From: Planctomycetota bacterium
Lineage (GTDB): Bacteria; Planctomycetota; UBA11346
NCBI GenBank assembly: GCA_024641365.1
Contig: JAHEDF010000121.1
Location: 1-9,629, forward strand
Direction: 5' to 3'
DNA length: 9,629 nucleotides
Part shown: positions 1-7,416 of the stretch, one piece after another
Layout of the letters: every line of letters begins with the position of its first letter
Position numbering within the stretch: position 1 is the first letter of the stretch
Translations under genes and position numbers: made by a program
Notes under the pieces: model-generated
What the model was told of the DNA's origin: nothing
Seen by the model: the letters and a program-made list of their open reading frames with translations, nothing else
Database searches by the model: none

Positions 1-7
1 CGTCGTT

Positions 8-2782
8 TTATAAATCGATAAGTTGTTCATGTACGGCAAAAAACAGATGTTGATAGGGAAAATTAGTTGCCGAACTCATGGCCAGAGCGCAGGTAGTGCT
101 GGTGGTGACACCAAATTGCGCCGCCGCACTCATAACTTCATTTGCTTCACGTTTGCTTGCAGCAGCAGGCAAGCCCGGCACGGACCACCCCTTATCACCA
201 GCCATACCACAACAGCCCGACGCCATTGGTAGTAAAGGCGTGCCTATGGTCGCGGTTACTTGCGTTAATGCTTGCGACCAGCCGTGACGATGTTCGCTAC
301 AAGTTGGATGAATGGCTAGTATACGATCTGTAGGTATAATTTTCTGTCGCTCTTTGAGGCGTGGGATAATAAGTGATGCTATTACTTCAGCAGGGTGCAG
401 ATGCTGTAATTTTTTCCAGCGACTGCGTAATTCATCAGGCATTGCACTTTCTATTTCATGCAATTGACCAGCGCAGGTACTGGTGTCAGTCATAAAGATA
501 GGGGAATTTTCAGCGTCACTAATAAGGTCACATAAAGCACGTAGCGACCGTTGTTGCATTACGCGAGCTGCTTCAGGAAATCCTTTTGATATAAATGGCT
601 GTCCACAACATAGATTATTAATTTCATCAGGAATTATGAGCCCGACACCAGCGGCACGGCAACAATCGGCCAACGCTTGGGCAACAGATCCAGGTCCCAT
701 GGTACGCCCAAGACAAGACGGGAAATAAATAATTGTTGGTGCCCCATCATCAGCTTGTGGCCATTCATTTGGCAATGCTGCAGCAGGAGGTGGTAATGGT
801 ATTGTCGTTTTTGGTAAATGGGTGATGCGAGCAAAATGGGCCAAGCGTAACCCGAGACGTAAAGTCCCAGCTAGTAAATCAAAATGATCAGCTGCAAAAA
901 GTGCGATACGTTTTTGTAAAGAAGAACGGCGCGAAGCGCGCTCAATACGTACTAATTCACCAGTATTAATGTGAACAGGACAGGCCGATTCGCACATACC
1001 ATCTGCAGCACAAGTGTCTAAACCACGATGCTGCCAAGATGATGAAATGGCACTGCCGTCAGCGCCCGCACGCGCAATGGCACGTAATGCCGCAATGCGT
1101 TGTCGTGGACTGTAGGTGACATCTCTACTTGGACAAACGGGTTCACAAAATCCACATTCAATACAGCGATCAATTGTTTCGTGTACGCTAGGAAGTGTTT
1201 TTAAATGTTTAAGATGTGCTTGCGGATCATCACTTAATAATACGCCAGGATTTACAATATTATGTGGATCGAAAAGTTTTTTAATACGCCGCATAATCGC
1301 GACGGCTTCAGTTCCCCATTGGCGTTCAACAAATGGAGCCATATTGCGACCGGTGCCATGTTCAGCTTTTAAATGACCGCCCATGTCCAGAACAAGGTCA
1401 ACCAGAGCGTGCATAAAACGATCATAACGATCAACTTCATCAGGTAATGATAAATTAGGCGTCAATGTAAAATGAAGATTGCCGTCTTTGGCATGGCCAA
1501 AAATAACGGCGTCATCGTAGCCATGTTCAGTAAAACAGGCGCGTAAGCGGTGAATACCTTCAGCCAATTTTTCTACTGGAAAAGTAACGTCTTCTATAAC
1601 GACTGCTGTACCAGCAGCACGGATAGCACCAACGGACGGAAATAATCCTTTGCGTAATTTCCAGTAAGAAGCTTGAATTGCGGCATCTCGCGTGAACAGC
1701 GCGGGGGCAACTACATTAAAATTTATTAAAAGGGGAGCCGCCTGTGTTAATCGAGTCTCTAAAACGGATTCGTCACTTTCCTGAAATTCAACTAAAAGAG
1801 CAGCCGGGTCACCAGCAGGCAACTCATGTGGCAGTGATGTCGCAATACGTCGCAAAGCGACGGCATCTAATAGCTCAATTGCGCGTGCCTGTATGTGTGC
1901 AAGCGGAGCAACGGCGCGGCTCGCCTCATCGACATCACTAAATAACAACCACGCGGTCGCACGAAATGTAGGTAATGCTAATGTGCGAAAAGTGGCAGAA
2001 GCAATAAAAGCCAATGTGCCTTCACTGCCAATTACTAATTTCTCTAATATGCGTACTGGACTATCGTGATCAAGGAAGGCATTTAAACTGTAGCCAACCG
2101 TATTTTTCGTCGAAAATGCAGCACGTATTTGTGCAGGTAAGGTCGGGTGCTGACGAATATCGTTGGATAATTGTGTAAGACCGGCATGGATATGTGGGTG
2201 CGATTGTGCAAGTAAATGATCTGCATTTTTTGCATCTGTCGTAACAGCATTCCCATCAGATAAAATAATCTCCAAGCCAGCAATGGTATGGTAACTATTT
2301 TCACTCACACCACAGCACATACCGGAAGCATTATTCGCAACGATGCCACCAATTTCAGCGGCTTGTATACTAGCAGGATCAGGCCCAATGCGACGTCCAT
2401 GTGGAGCCAGTGCGGCATTTACCCATGCACCAACAGCGCCCGGTTCACACGTTACCGTATCAGCTTTTTCAGAAATTCTGATGCCACGTAAATGCCGTGA
2501 AACGACAATTAATATCCCATCGGTAACTGCTTGTCCTGATAAGCTAGTGCCACCTGCGCGAAAGCACACATGGACACGTTCCGCTGAGGCAATTTTTAAA
2601 ACAATCGCAACGTCTTGTGCGGATTTAGGAATCACAACTACGCGCGGCAATAAATGATAAATACTTGCGTCAGAAGCCCATTGCGAACGATCTTCGATGG
2701 CATCCAGAACACGCTCTTTTCCTAAGCGCTCAATTAATTGTTGGACTACCGCATCGCCCATAATGGTAAAACGATGGCACAT
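8..2782 (-). CDS. dld: FAD- and Fe-S-containing D-lactate dehydrogenase, Dld-II type
   Basis: Probably oxidises D-lactate, or a related 2-hydroxy acid, to the keto acid and passes electrons through FAD and iron-sulfur centres to the quinone pool at the cytoplasmic membrane face. The 924 residues match the usual length of about 930 for Dld-II and are shorter than YdiJ (about 1,020). In order: an FAD-binding domain (about 45-265) with RAGGTSLSG at 75-83 and GGIVANNASGM at 145-155; an FAD-oxidase C domain (about 270-515) with GHAKDGNLHF and KAEHGTGR; a four-cysteine cluster C540/C543/C546/C550; a second cysteine set C591/C597/C601 followed by PV; and two CCG-type domains with CCG at 725-727 and 857-859. 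No membrane segment is seen. Met1 and Met8 (at 2761) are both possible starts and neither has an SD. The family is clear; the exact substrate is inferred, with D-2-hydroxyglutarate or glycolate as alternatives. Confidence 0.88.
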   Translation of the reverse strand: MCHRFTIMGDAVVQQLIERLGKERVLDAIEDRSQWASDASIYHLLPRVVVIPKSAQDVAIVLKIASAERVHVCFRAGGTSLSGQAVTDGILIVVSRHLRGIRISEKADTVTCEPGAVGAWVNAALAPHGRRIGPDPASIQAAEIGGIVANNASGMCCGVSENSYHTIAGLEIILSDGNAVTTDAKNADHLLAQSHPHIHAGLTQLSNDIRQHPTLPAQIRAAFSTKNTVGYSLNAFLDHDSPVRILEKLVIGSEGTLAFIASATFRTLALPTFRATAWLLFSDVDEASRAVAPLAHIQARAIELLDAVALRRIATSLPHELPAGDPAALLVEFQESDESVLETRLTQAAPLLINFNVVAPALFTRDAAIQASYWKLRKGLFPSVGAIRAAGTAVVIEDVTFPVEKLAEGIHRLRACFTEHGYDDAVIFGHAKDGNLHFTLTPNLSLPDEVDRYDRFMHALVDLVLDMGGHLKAEHGTGRNMAPFVERQWGTEAVAIMRRIKKLFDPHNIVNPGVLLSDDPQAHLKHLKTLPSVHETIDRCIECGFCEPVCPSRDVTYSPRQRIAALRAIARAGADGSAISSSWQHRGLDTCAADGMCESACPVHINTGELVRIERASRRSSLQKRIALFAADHFDLLAGTLRLGLRLAHFARITHLPKTTIPLPPPAAALPNEWPQADDGAPTIIYFPSCLGRTMGPGSVAQALADCCRAAGVGLIIPDEINNLCCGQPFISKGFPEAARVMQQRSLRALCDLISDAENSPIFMTDTSTCAGQLHEIESAMPDELRSRWKKLQHLHPAEVIASLIIPRLKERQKIIPTDRILAIHPTCSEHRHGWSQALTQVTATIGTPLLPMASGCCGMAGDKGWSVPGLPAAASKREANEVMSAAAQFGVTTSTTCALAMSSATNFPYQHLFFAVHEQLIDL

Positions 2783-2794
2783 GAAAATAAATTT

Positions 2795-2812
2795 ACTAGT
2801 ACGGAGACTAGT
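2795..2812. promoter_or_regulatory. ACTAGT dyad in the dld leader
   Basis: Two ACTAGT hexamers are separated by ACGGAG. Each hexamer is itself a palindrome, so the pair is both a direct and an inverted repeat. It lies between the proposed dld promoter and the start codon, about 15-32 bases after the predicted transcription start, a common place for a repressor operator. It could also form a six-pair hairpin in the mRNA. The binding protein is unknown. Confidence 0.35.
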
Positions 2813-2832
2813 GCAGAAATAAAGAGTGCTTT

Positions 2833-2862
2833 ATTACACTTTCCCTAGTTGTTGTGTATCAA
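2833..2862 (-). promoter_or_regulatory. Probable sigma-70 promoter of dld
   Basis: Read on the minus strand, TTGATA (2862-2857) is separated by 18 bases from TGTAAT (2838-2833). Each hexamer matches five of six consensus positions. Transcription would start near 2826 and give a leader of about 45 bases before the Met at 2782. This is the best promoter match noticed in the window. Confidence 0.55.
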
Positions 2863-3000
2863 TTGAGTGTGCCTCATGATTTCAGTGATCAGGTTAATTT
2901 CAAAGCATTAAATTCAGTTTCGTTGTTAATAAATTCGCCTTAGCTAGACAATTTTCCCTGGGGAATACCCAAATGAGTGCATTTTTCATTGTATAAAAAT

Positions 3001-3065
3001 ATGAGCAGTTTGAAGGGGCACTGACAGGCACCGAACAGAGTCGGTTTGCCTATCAGCACTCTCAT
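3001..3065. other. Long imperfect hairpin, possible small RNA or structured element
   Basis: Pairing from outside in: ATGAG(c)AGT at 3001-3009 with ACTCTCAT at 3058-3065; an uneven internal loop; CTGA at 3021-3024 with TCAG at 3053-3056; a c/a mismatch; AGGCA at 3026-3030 with TGCCT at 3047-3051; a TT bulge; CCGA at 3031-3034 with TCGG at 3041-3044; and a six-base loop ACAGAG. That gives about 21 pairs. A TATAAA box at 2992-2997 would start plus-strand transcription close to the left foot, though no -35 element is visible. There is no T-run, so it is not a simple terminator. Confidence 0.35.
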
Positions 3066-3470
3066 GATGCCTTGGCGAGTGGCTCCCTTCACCATAATCA
3101 ATCAGGAGCGGCCTCATTTCCTAAACAAGCTGGATGCTCCAAGCGAAGTCTCAGTAAAATCATTGCATTATGTCATGGTTAAAAGCGAATGTCCGATATC
3201 TACTTTGGAGGTCATAAATAATGTGCTCAAATGACCGGAAATCATTCATGTCGCGACCAGTTGGGGGACTTTAGGACCAGCGGTTTACTGACGGAGAGCA
3301 AATCCAGTTTCTCAATCACTATATGCGAGAATAAAACCAATGCATTTCTATATAAACACTTTGTACATCAATGAGTTATGTTATTTTTGTATATGAAGAC
3401 ATGAATAAAGAGTGTCAGGTTTATTATTGAGCGACAATAGCTTACAACTTTATGTACCTTACCCCATCGC

Positions 3471-3494
3471 ACATTGTTTCAAAAAACATTGTTT
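3471..3494. repeat. Short direct repeat ACATTGTTT x2
   Basis: ACATTGTTT occurs at 3471-3479 and again at 3486-3494, with a six-base spacer. The 15-base period is about one and a half helical turns. It may be chance in AT-rich noncoding DNA or a pair of protein-binding half-sites. Confidence 0.3.
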
Positions 3495-3635
3495 GTTGAT
3501 GGTTTCAGAATCATGGGTAAAGACCAGAAGGCATGATTGCCAAGGGGTTACGTCAAAAGACTTCAAAAGCATGATCCACGACACTTAACGGGGCCTAAAC
3601 GCCCTGGCTTTTGCTCAGTACATCTCACAGAATCA

Positions 3636-3669
3636 GACCATTGGTCCTACCAAAAGCTTTGGTGAGACC
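3636..3669. promoter_or_regulatory. Operator-like cluster of overlapping TGGT/ACCA dyads before the GntR-LacI gene
   Basis: Three dyads share arms: GACCA-T-TGGTC (3636-3646), TTGGT-CCT-ACCAA (3641-3653) and ACCAAA-AGC-TTTGGT (3649-3663). An outer GGTC (3643-3646) can also pair with GACC (3666-3669). The middle dyad has the TTGGT-N3-ACCAA form known for LldR/PdhR-like members of the GntR superfamily. The cluster ends 51 bases before the regulator's ATG, next to a weak -10-like TATAGC at 3678-3683, which suggests self-repression. The encoded regulator is not itself of the FadR subfamily, so the match is suggestive only. Confidence 0.45.
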
Positions 3670-3720
3670 GAACGATGTATAGCACCTTTATCAACTCAAT
3701 TTCCACAAAGCGAGGGCTTT

Positions 3721-4893
3721 ATGATTGATGCGACACTCAAGACCAATGACCAAACGCCACGTGGACGTGCTGTCTCGACGATACGGGCCTGGCTGCAATC
3801 AGGACGATTTGTTAATGGCCAGGCATTACCTGCTGAGAGAGAATTAGCCAAAGAATTGGGTGTCGCTCGTGTCACCGTTCGCTCCGCGCTGGCTGAGCTT
3901 GTCGGCGAGGGTTTATTAGAAGGGGCCTTTCGCCGTCAGCATCGTGTTGCCGGATTAGCTTCCGGTGGATTAATGCGCCGTACGGTAGCGGTATTGTCGA
4001 TTGAAGGCTTACCTCAAAGCGCATCGCCTCGTCCTGGGTATGACTTAGCCATTCAAGTTGACGCCAGTCGCATATTGGAATCGTCAGGTCTTCATGTTTT
4101 AACTTTAAACCCGCAAACTTTATTGGCAGGTGGTTTGAATCATTTATTAAATCAACGTCCTCGTGGCGTGCTGGTTACGTACGATGTATGCGAATCAAAA
4201 GTAGGACAGGAATTAATACGTACGTGTACGGCAGCTGGCATTCCAGTGGTAGCTTATGGTTATTCACCAGAATTACGTGAATGTGATGTGGCGACCTGTG
4301 ATCAAGAAGCAGGCGCTTATGCATTAAGCCACTGGTTAATTAAACGAGGCCGTCGTCGTATTTTACGTTTATGGCGTGTGGCAAATAATCCTGTGTGGCT
4401 CCAGCAGCGTAATGCGGGATATGAACGAGCGGTGCGGGAAGCAAATTTAGCTGTTTTACCACCGATTTTTCCTCATTTCACTGAGGATTTCAACACGGAC
4501 AAAACAACGTGGCAACATGATGTTCGTACTGTTGCAGGCTATTTAGTTGAGCATCTGACAGGCCCAGAAAAAGTTGATGCCATCATGGTGAACAGCGATC
4601 CGCAAGCCTATGTTGTCGCTGCGGCATTACGTTTCTATGGGCTTCGCCCCAATCAGGATATTGATATTGTGGGCTATGATAACACGTGGCGTGAGGAACC
4701 ATCGCGTCAGTGGGAATCCGTAGGCCCATTAGCAACAGTTGATAAACGTTGTGATCAAATTTGCGAACAATTAGCAGCATTATTATTAGATCGCATTGAT
4801 GGTCGCCTACCAACTGCTCCGCAACGTCGTGTAGTTAATGGTGAATTAATTGATTTAAATCAACCAGCGATTCACATGTCAGTGGCATCGTAA
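3721..4893 (+). CDS. GntR-type winged helix fused to a LacI-like sensor, transcriptional regulator
   Basis: Cytoplasmic DNA-binding regulator, probably a ligand-responsive repressor. Residues about 14-78 form a GntR winged helix-turn-helix, with LPAERELAKELGVARVTVR at 36-54 as the recognition region. Residues about 86-380 form a periplasmic-binding-protein-like (LacI/Peripla_BP_3) sensor: VVAYGYSP at 176-183, CDQEAGAYALSHWLIKRG at 193-210, NAGYERAVREA at 231-241 and DIVGYDN at 315-321 follow the LacI pattern. This is the architecture of Bacillus AraR, whose effector is a sugar. At 390 residues it is full length. The ATG has GAGG five bases upstream. It is divergent from dld and its stop is 9 bases from the convergent Nudix stop. 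The operator-like cluster upstream suggests self-control. Ligand and targets are unknown: the sensor fold favours a sugar, while the neighbourhood would favour lactate. Confidence 0.85.
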   Translation: MIDATLKTNDQTPRGRAVSTIRAWLQSGRFVNGQALPAERELAKELGVARVTVRSALAELVGEGLLEGAFRRQHRVAGLASGGLMRRTVAVLSIEGLPQSASPRPGYDLAIQVDASRILESSGLHVLTLNPQTLLAGGLNHLLNQRPRGVLVTYDVCESKVGQELIRTCTAAGIPVVAYGYSPELRECDVATCDQEAGAYALSHWLIKRGRRRILRLWRVANNPVWLQQRNAGYERAVREANLAVLPPIFPHFTEDFNTDKTTWQHDVRTVAGYLVEHLTGPEKVDAIMVNSDPQAYVVAAALRFYGLRPNQDIDIVGYDNTWREEPSRQWESVGPLATVDKRCDQICEQLAALLLDRIDGRLPTAPQRRVVNGELIDLNQPAIHMSVAS

Positions 4894-4902
4894 TCGGCTC
4901 AA

Positions 4903-5724
4903 TTAATTTATCGCGCGTTGATCTCCATGTAATTCTGAGAGTTGTGTTTGCAGCCACGCCTCACCAAAACGCCACGTGCCATAAGCAATGAGCGTGGCGG
5001 CAAGGATTGGTGTTATGGCAGTGCCGGTTGCTAACACTTCTTCTATAGCAGCTTTGTTATCGGCTATTGACCATAAAGCCGTGTGCTCTTCTTTGTCTAG
5101 GCGCGTTGCAATGGTGGCATAATTACAATGGGTCGTGGCTACAAAGGCGAGTTCTGGTTGGCGAAGTTGCATATCAGAAAATAATCCAATGGCGCGCAAA
5201 TCATTAATATCAGACTCTTCAAGCGCCACCTCTTCTTGTAATTCGCGTTTAATTTCTGACGTGACGTCAGGAGCAGTGCCATCTTTTCCGGGTTCTAACA
5301 TACCGCCAAATGGGTGGGCACAATTAGGATAGAGCGCAACAGTCTGTGAGCGCTGTCCACCAATTAAATGACCATCTGCAGAACATAAAATGACACTTGT
5401 TCCAACGGGGTTTGCCATCACTGATTGTCCGTATTGCTCAGCCCATTGTGGGTGGCACGCATTGGTGCCAATAAAATTTTTATAGGAATTGGGACTAAGT
5501 CGTAAGGTGAGGTTATTATTTTGCAGAGAAAAAGATTCCAGTCGGCAGACAGGTCCATCAAATAAATTTACATGTGGTTGTGCGCAAGCTGTTCGCCACT
5601 CTGTTTCAACCATATGCATCAAATTGTCGGGTAAGACAAAAGTGCTTGGTGTCCACGTACACGCTATTTGATCGGCTGACCAATCGCCGATAGCAAGCAA
5701 TTGTGAGAGTTGTGAGGCCTTCAT
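4903..5724 (-). CDS. Nudix hydrolase resembling NUDT22/AtNUDX9 (UDP-sugar diphosphatase-like)
   Basis: Likely a cytoplasmic hydrolase of nucleoside-diphosphate-linked compounds. The Nudix box is at about 140-168: GGMLEP, an insertion, then RELQEEVAL with E161, E164 and E165 of REUxEExGU present, but Ala for the last Gly and no Glu at the usual upstream position. Before it, FDGPVCRLESF (55-65) and LSPNSYKNFIGTN (76-88) resemble the 'N/D-G-x-x-x-R' and 'T-x-Y-x-x-x-x-GTN' stretches of the eukaryotic NUDT22/NUDX9 group, which also has GGxxEP plus an insertion. NUDT22 is known to cleave UDP-glucose and UDP-galactose; that activity here is inferred. I start at the Met at 5724 (273 residues) rather than 5781, because the longer form would run through the divergent promoter region and adds only low-complexity residues. 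No SD is seen. Confidence 0.72.
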   Translation of the reverse strand: MKASQLSQLLAIGDWSADQIACTWTPSTFVLPDNLMHMVETEWRTACAQPHVNLFDGPVCRLESFSLQNNNLTLRLSPNSYKNFIGTNACHPQWAEQYGQSVMANPVGTSVILCSADGHLIGGQRSQTVALYPNCAHPFGGMLEPGKDGTAPDVTSEIKRELQEEVALEESDINDLRAIGLFSDMQLRQPELAFVATTHCNYATIATRLDKEEHTALWSIADNKAAIEEVLATGTAITPILAATLIAYGTWRFGEAWLQTQLSELHGDQRAIN

Positions 5725-5808
5725 AGCACTACGTTGCGCGCTGGTCTGGCATGCGCAAGCAGACAAGGCCTTGTAGACCACAATAAATTAACGACACCAT
5801 CTATCACC
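5725..5808. promoter_or_regulatory. Divergent intergenic region with several dyads (Nudix / ilvA)
   Basis: These 84 bases must carry promoters for both divergent genes. They contain ACAAGGCCTTGT (5763-5774), a perfect 12-base palindrome; TTGCGC (5734-5739) facing GCGCAA (5753-5758); and TGGTCT (5742-5747) facing AGACCA (5775-5780), which encloses the palindrome. No convincing -35/-10 pair was found on either strand. The dyads may be operator sites controlling one or both genes. Confidence 0.4.
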
Positions 5809-7038
5809 ATGACAACACCTGTTTCAATCGACGACATCCGCTCTGCAGCCGCCCGCATACAGGGCGCAATTTATCGTAGTCCCTGTCCGTATTCTTATGC
5901 GCTCAGTAAATTATTAAACACTGAAATATTTTGTAAATTTGAACATTTGCAAATGACCGGTAGTTTTAAGGAGCGTGGCGCACGTAATAAATTACTCTCT
6001 TTAAACGAGCAAGAACGTACGCGTGGCGTAATTACGGCATCTGCTGGCAACCATGCCCTTGGGGTTTCCTATCATGGGAAATCACTTGGCATTCCAGTAA
6101 CCGTTGTCATGCCAATTACCGCACCATTAGTAAAAATCACCAACTGTCGTTCATTACAAGCTACTACGATATTGCATGGTGAAAATTTAGAAGAAGCACG
6201 CATACATGCGCGTAAATTAGCAGAAGAAAAACAATTGATGTATATTCATGGCTTTGATGATCCGGCAATTATTGCTGGGGCAGGCACTATTGGACTAGAA
6301 TTGCTTGAAGATCATCCGCAATTAGATGCTGTTATTGTGCCAGTAGGTGGTGGCGGTTTAATCGCTGGTATCGCATTGGCGATTAAAACGATTGCACCAC
6401 ATATCCGAATAATCGGCGTGCAATCAAATAGAGCAGCGACGCTTAAGCCGTCCTTGGCTCAAGGCAGCGTCGCACATGTGAAAACCCAGCCGACGCTAGC
6501 AGATGGTTTAGCGGTTTCAGAATTAGGCGGACACTGTTTTAATCTCATCCAAAAATATGTAGATGAGGTGGTACAAGTTGATGAAGCGCACATTGCATCA
6601 GCAGTTTTGAAAATGTTAGAATTAGAAAAAATGGTGGTCGAAGGAGCGGCCGCCGTGTCGCTGGCTGCTTTGCTCAGTAATGATTTAGGATTACAGGGAA
6701 AACGAGTTGCCATGATATTAAGTGGCGGAAATATAGATGTCACTGTTTTGTCACGCATTATTGAACGTGGTTTGGTGATGGATGGTCGTCTCTGTCGTTA
6801 TATTTTACAAATTAGTGACAGACCAGGTTCACTAGCTCAGCTTTTAACCTGTATAGCAGGGACTGGGGCCAGTATCAAAGAGGTGACGCATGATCGGAGT
6901 TTTGGCCCAACTGATGTAGCCATGACTGGTGTAGCGGTTGTTTTAGAAACTAGAGACGCCGATCACATTAAACAAGTCGGACAGGCTTTAGAAAAAGCAG
7001 GATTACAATTTAAACGTGATGTTATGTCGGAAAATTAA
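5809..7038 (+). CDS. ilvA: Threonine ammonia-lyase (threonine dehydratase) with C-terminal ACT domain
   Basis: Cytoplasmic PLP enzyme that deaminates L-threonine (and often L-serine) to 2-oxobutyrate, the first step toward isoleucine. The fold-type II catalytic part spans about 1-320. GSFKERGA has the PLP-binding lysine K54, SAGNHALG is at 78-85, the phosphate loop GGGGL is at 180-184, EGAAAVSLAAL at 278-288, and SGGNID at 305-310 sits near the cofactor ring. Residues about 328-409 form one ACT-like domain (DRPGSLAQLL at 337-346), as in the medium-length form of the family; such domains usually bind an amino-acid effector. The start at 5809 gives 409 residues beginning MTTPVSIDD, which fits the family. 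An upstream in-frame ATG at 5734 would add 25 unlikely residues. No SD is seen. It is divergent from the Nudix gene and has a strong terminator after it. The catabolic TdcB role is an alternative. Confidence 0.88.
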   Translation: MTTPVSIDDIRSAAARIQGAIYRSPCPYSYALSKLLNTEIFCKFEHLQMTGSFKERGARNKLLSLNEQERTRGVITASAGNHALGVSYHGKSLGIPVTVVMPITAPLVKITNCRSLQATTILHGENLEEARIHARKLAEEKQLMYIHGFDDPAIIAGAGTIGLELLEDHPQLDAVIVPVGGGGLIAGIALAIKTIAPHIRIIGVQSNRAATLKPSLAQGSVAHVKTQPTLADGLAVSELGGHCFNLIQKYVDEVVQVDEAHIASAVLKMLELEKMVVEGAAAVSLAALLSNDLGLQGKRVAMILSGGNIDVTVLSRIIERGLVMDGRLCRYILQISDRPGSLAQLLTCIAGTGASIKEVTHDRSFGPTDVAMTGVAVVLETRDADHIKQVGQALEKAGLQFKRDVMSEN

Positions 7039-7090
7039 TGACGCTCATACCGAAATGTCTAATGTAAATATCCATTTTTAGTTGTGGCAC

Positions 7091-7128
7091 AACAAAACAC
7101 CTCCCCGCATGCGGAGAGGTGTTTTGTT
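7091..7128. terminator. Bidirectional terminator between ilvA and the small cysteine protein
   Basis: Left arm AACAAAACACCTCcCCGC (7091-7108) pairs with right arm GCGGaGAGGTGTTTTGTT (7111-7128), with one c/a mismatch and an AT loop. T-runs on both strands suit the convergent genes: 52 bases after the ilvA stop and 24 bases after the stop of the minus-strand gene. The arm AAAACACCTC is shared with the terminator at 7625-7656. Confidence 0.88.
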
Positions 7129-7152
7129 ATTTAAGCCAAAAATAAAATAAAA

Positions 7153-7410
7153 TTATTCTTCAACTTTTTTATTTTCCTTAGCGGCTTCTAGATATTTAGC
7201 AGCATCTTTCTCAACGGTCTTTTTGCATTTTTCCGAACAAACAGCGATGGCGACGGTTTCGTCATCATCATTTTTAACTTTTGCGACATGTTTGCCATCA
7301 ACCTCTTCACCGCATTTTGGGCAAACGGTGTTGATTGGTTTGTCTTCAGCAAAGCAAACGCCTGCTGTCATAAAAAGAAGGCCGAGGGTAAGGGTCAATG
7401 CGTTACGCAT
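7153..7410 (-). CDS. Small secreted four-cysteine protein, YHS/TRASH-like (copy A)
   Basis: An 85-residue protein with a Sec signal peptide: MRNALTLTLGLLFMTAGVCFA, likely cut after A21 before EDKP. The mature part of about 64 residues is charged and lysine-rich. It carries C30PKC33 and C58SEKC62 followed by VEKDAAKYL, the spacing seen in YHS-type metal-binding domains, which typically read CPV-x-G-x-x-V, then CC-x-x-C and then F-x-x-DP-x-x-Y. A role in binding or handling a soft metal (copper, zinc) or a thiol reaction outside the cytoplasm is inferred only. It has a strong SD, AGGAG at 7421-7417, six bases from the ATG, with a hairpin just upstream. The diverged tandem paralog (7695-7946) lies upstream on the same strand. 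No metal transporter gene is adjacent. Confidence 0.78.
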   Translation of the reverse strand: MRNALTLTLGLLFMTAGVCFAEDKPINTVCPKCGEEVDGKHVAKVKNDDDETVAIAVCSEKCKKTVEKDAAKYLEAAKENKKVEE

Positions 7411-7416
7411 ATGATA

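Larger units (their letters stand above)
2783..3720. other. 938-base stretch without a recognisable gene
   Basis: This gap separates the divergent dld and the GntR-LacI regulator. Translations in several frames are broken by stops and resemble nothing I recognise; the longest open frame with an ATG (3046-3234, 62 codons) has no SD and no recognisable motif. No tRNA or other known RNA was seen. It holds the dld promoter and ACTAGT dyad, a TTCCC-TG-GGGAA dyad at 2954-2965, a long hairpin at 3001-3065, a direct repeat at 3471-3494 and the operator-like cluster at 3636-3669. It may contain a decayed gene, a small RNA, or both. Confidence 0.6.

Noticed and set aside
2343..2657. 104-codon plus-strand open frame inside dld
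   Set aside because: It lies opposite a well-supported dehydrogenase with conserved FAD-binding motifs; it is a shadow.
3046..3234. 62-codon plus-strand open frame in the long gap
   Set aside because: No SD, no recognisable motif, and the frame overlaps a strong hairpin; most likely chance.
3590..3605. GGGGC-CTAAAC-GCCCT hairpin as a terminator
   Set aside because: Only five pairs including one G-T, with a short T-run after an interruption; no gene ends upstream of it.
4880..4960. Terminator between the convergent regulator and Nudix genes
   Set aside because: No hairpin with a T-run could be found in or around the 9-base gap.
5725..5781. N-terminal extension of the Nudix gene to 5781
   Set aside because: The 19 added residues are not family-like and would cover the shared promoter spacer; 5724 is preferred, although neither start has an SD.
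5734..5808. N-terminal extension of ilvA from the ATG at 5734
   Set aside because: It would overlap the divergent Nudix promoter region and add 25 residues unlike the family; the Met at 5809 fits the usual N-terminus.
6459..6758. 99-codon minus-strand open frame inside ilvA
   Set aside because: It lies opposite conserved PLP-enzyme motifs; it is a shadow.
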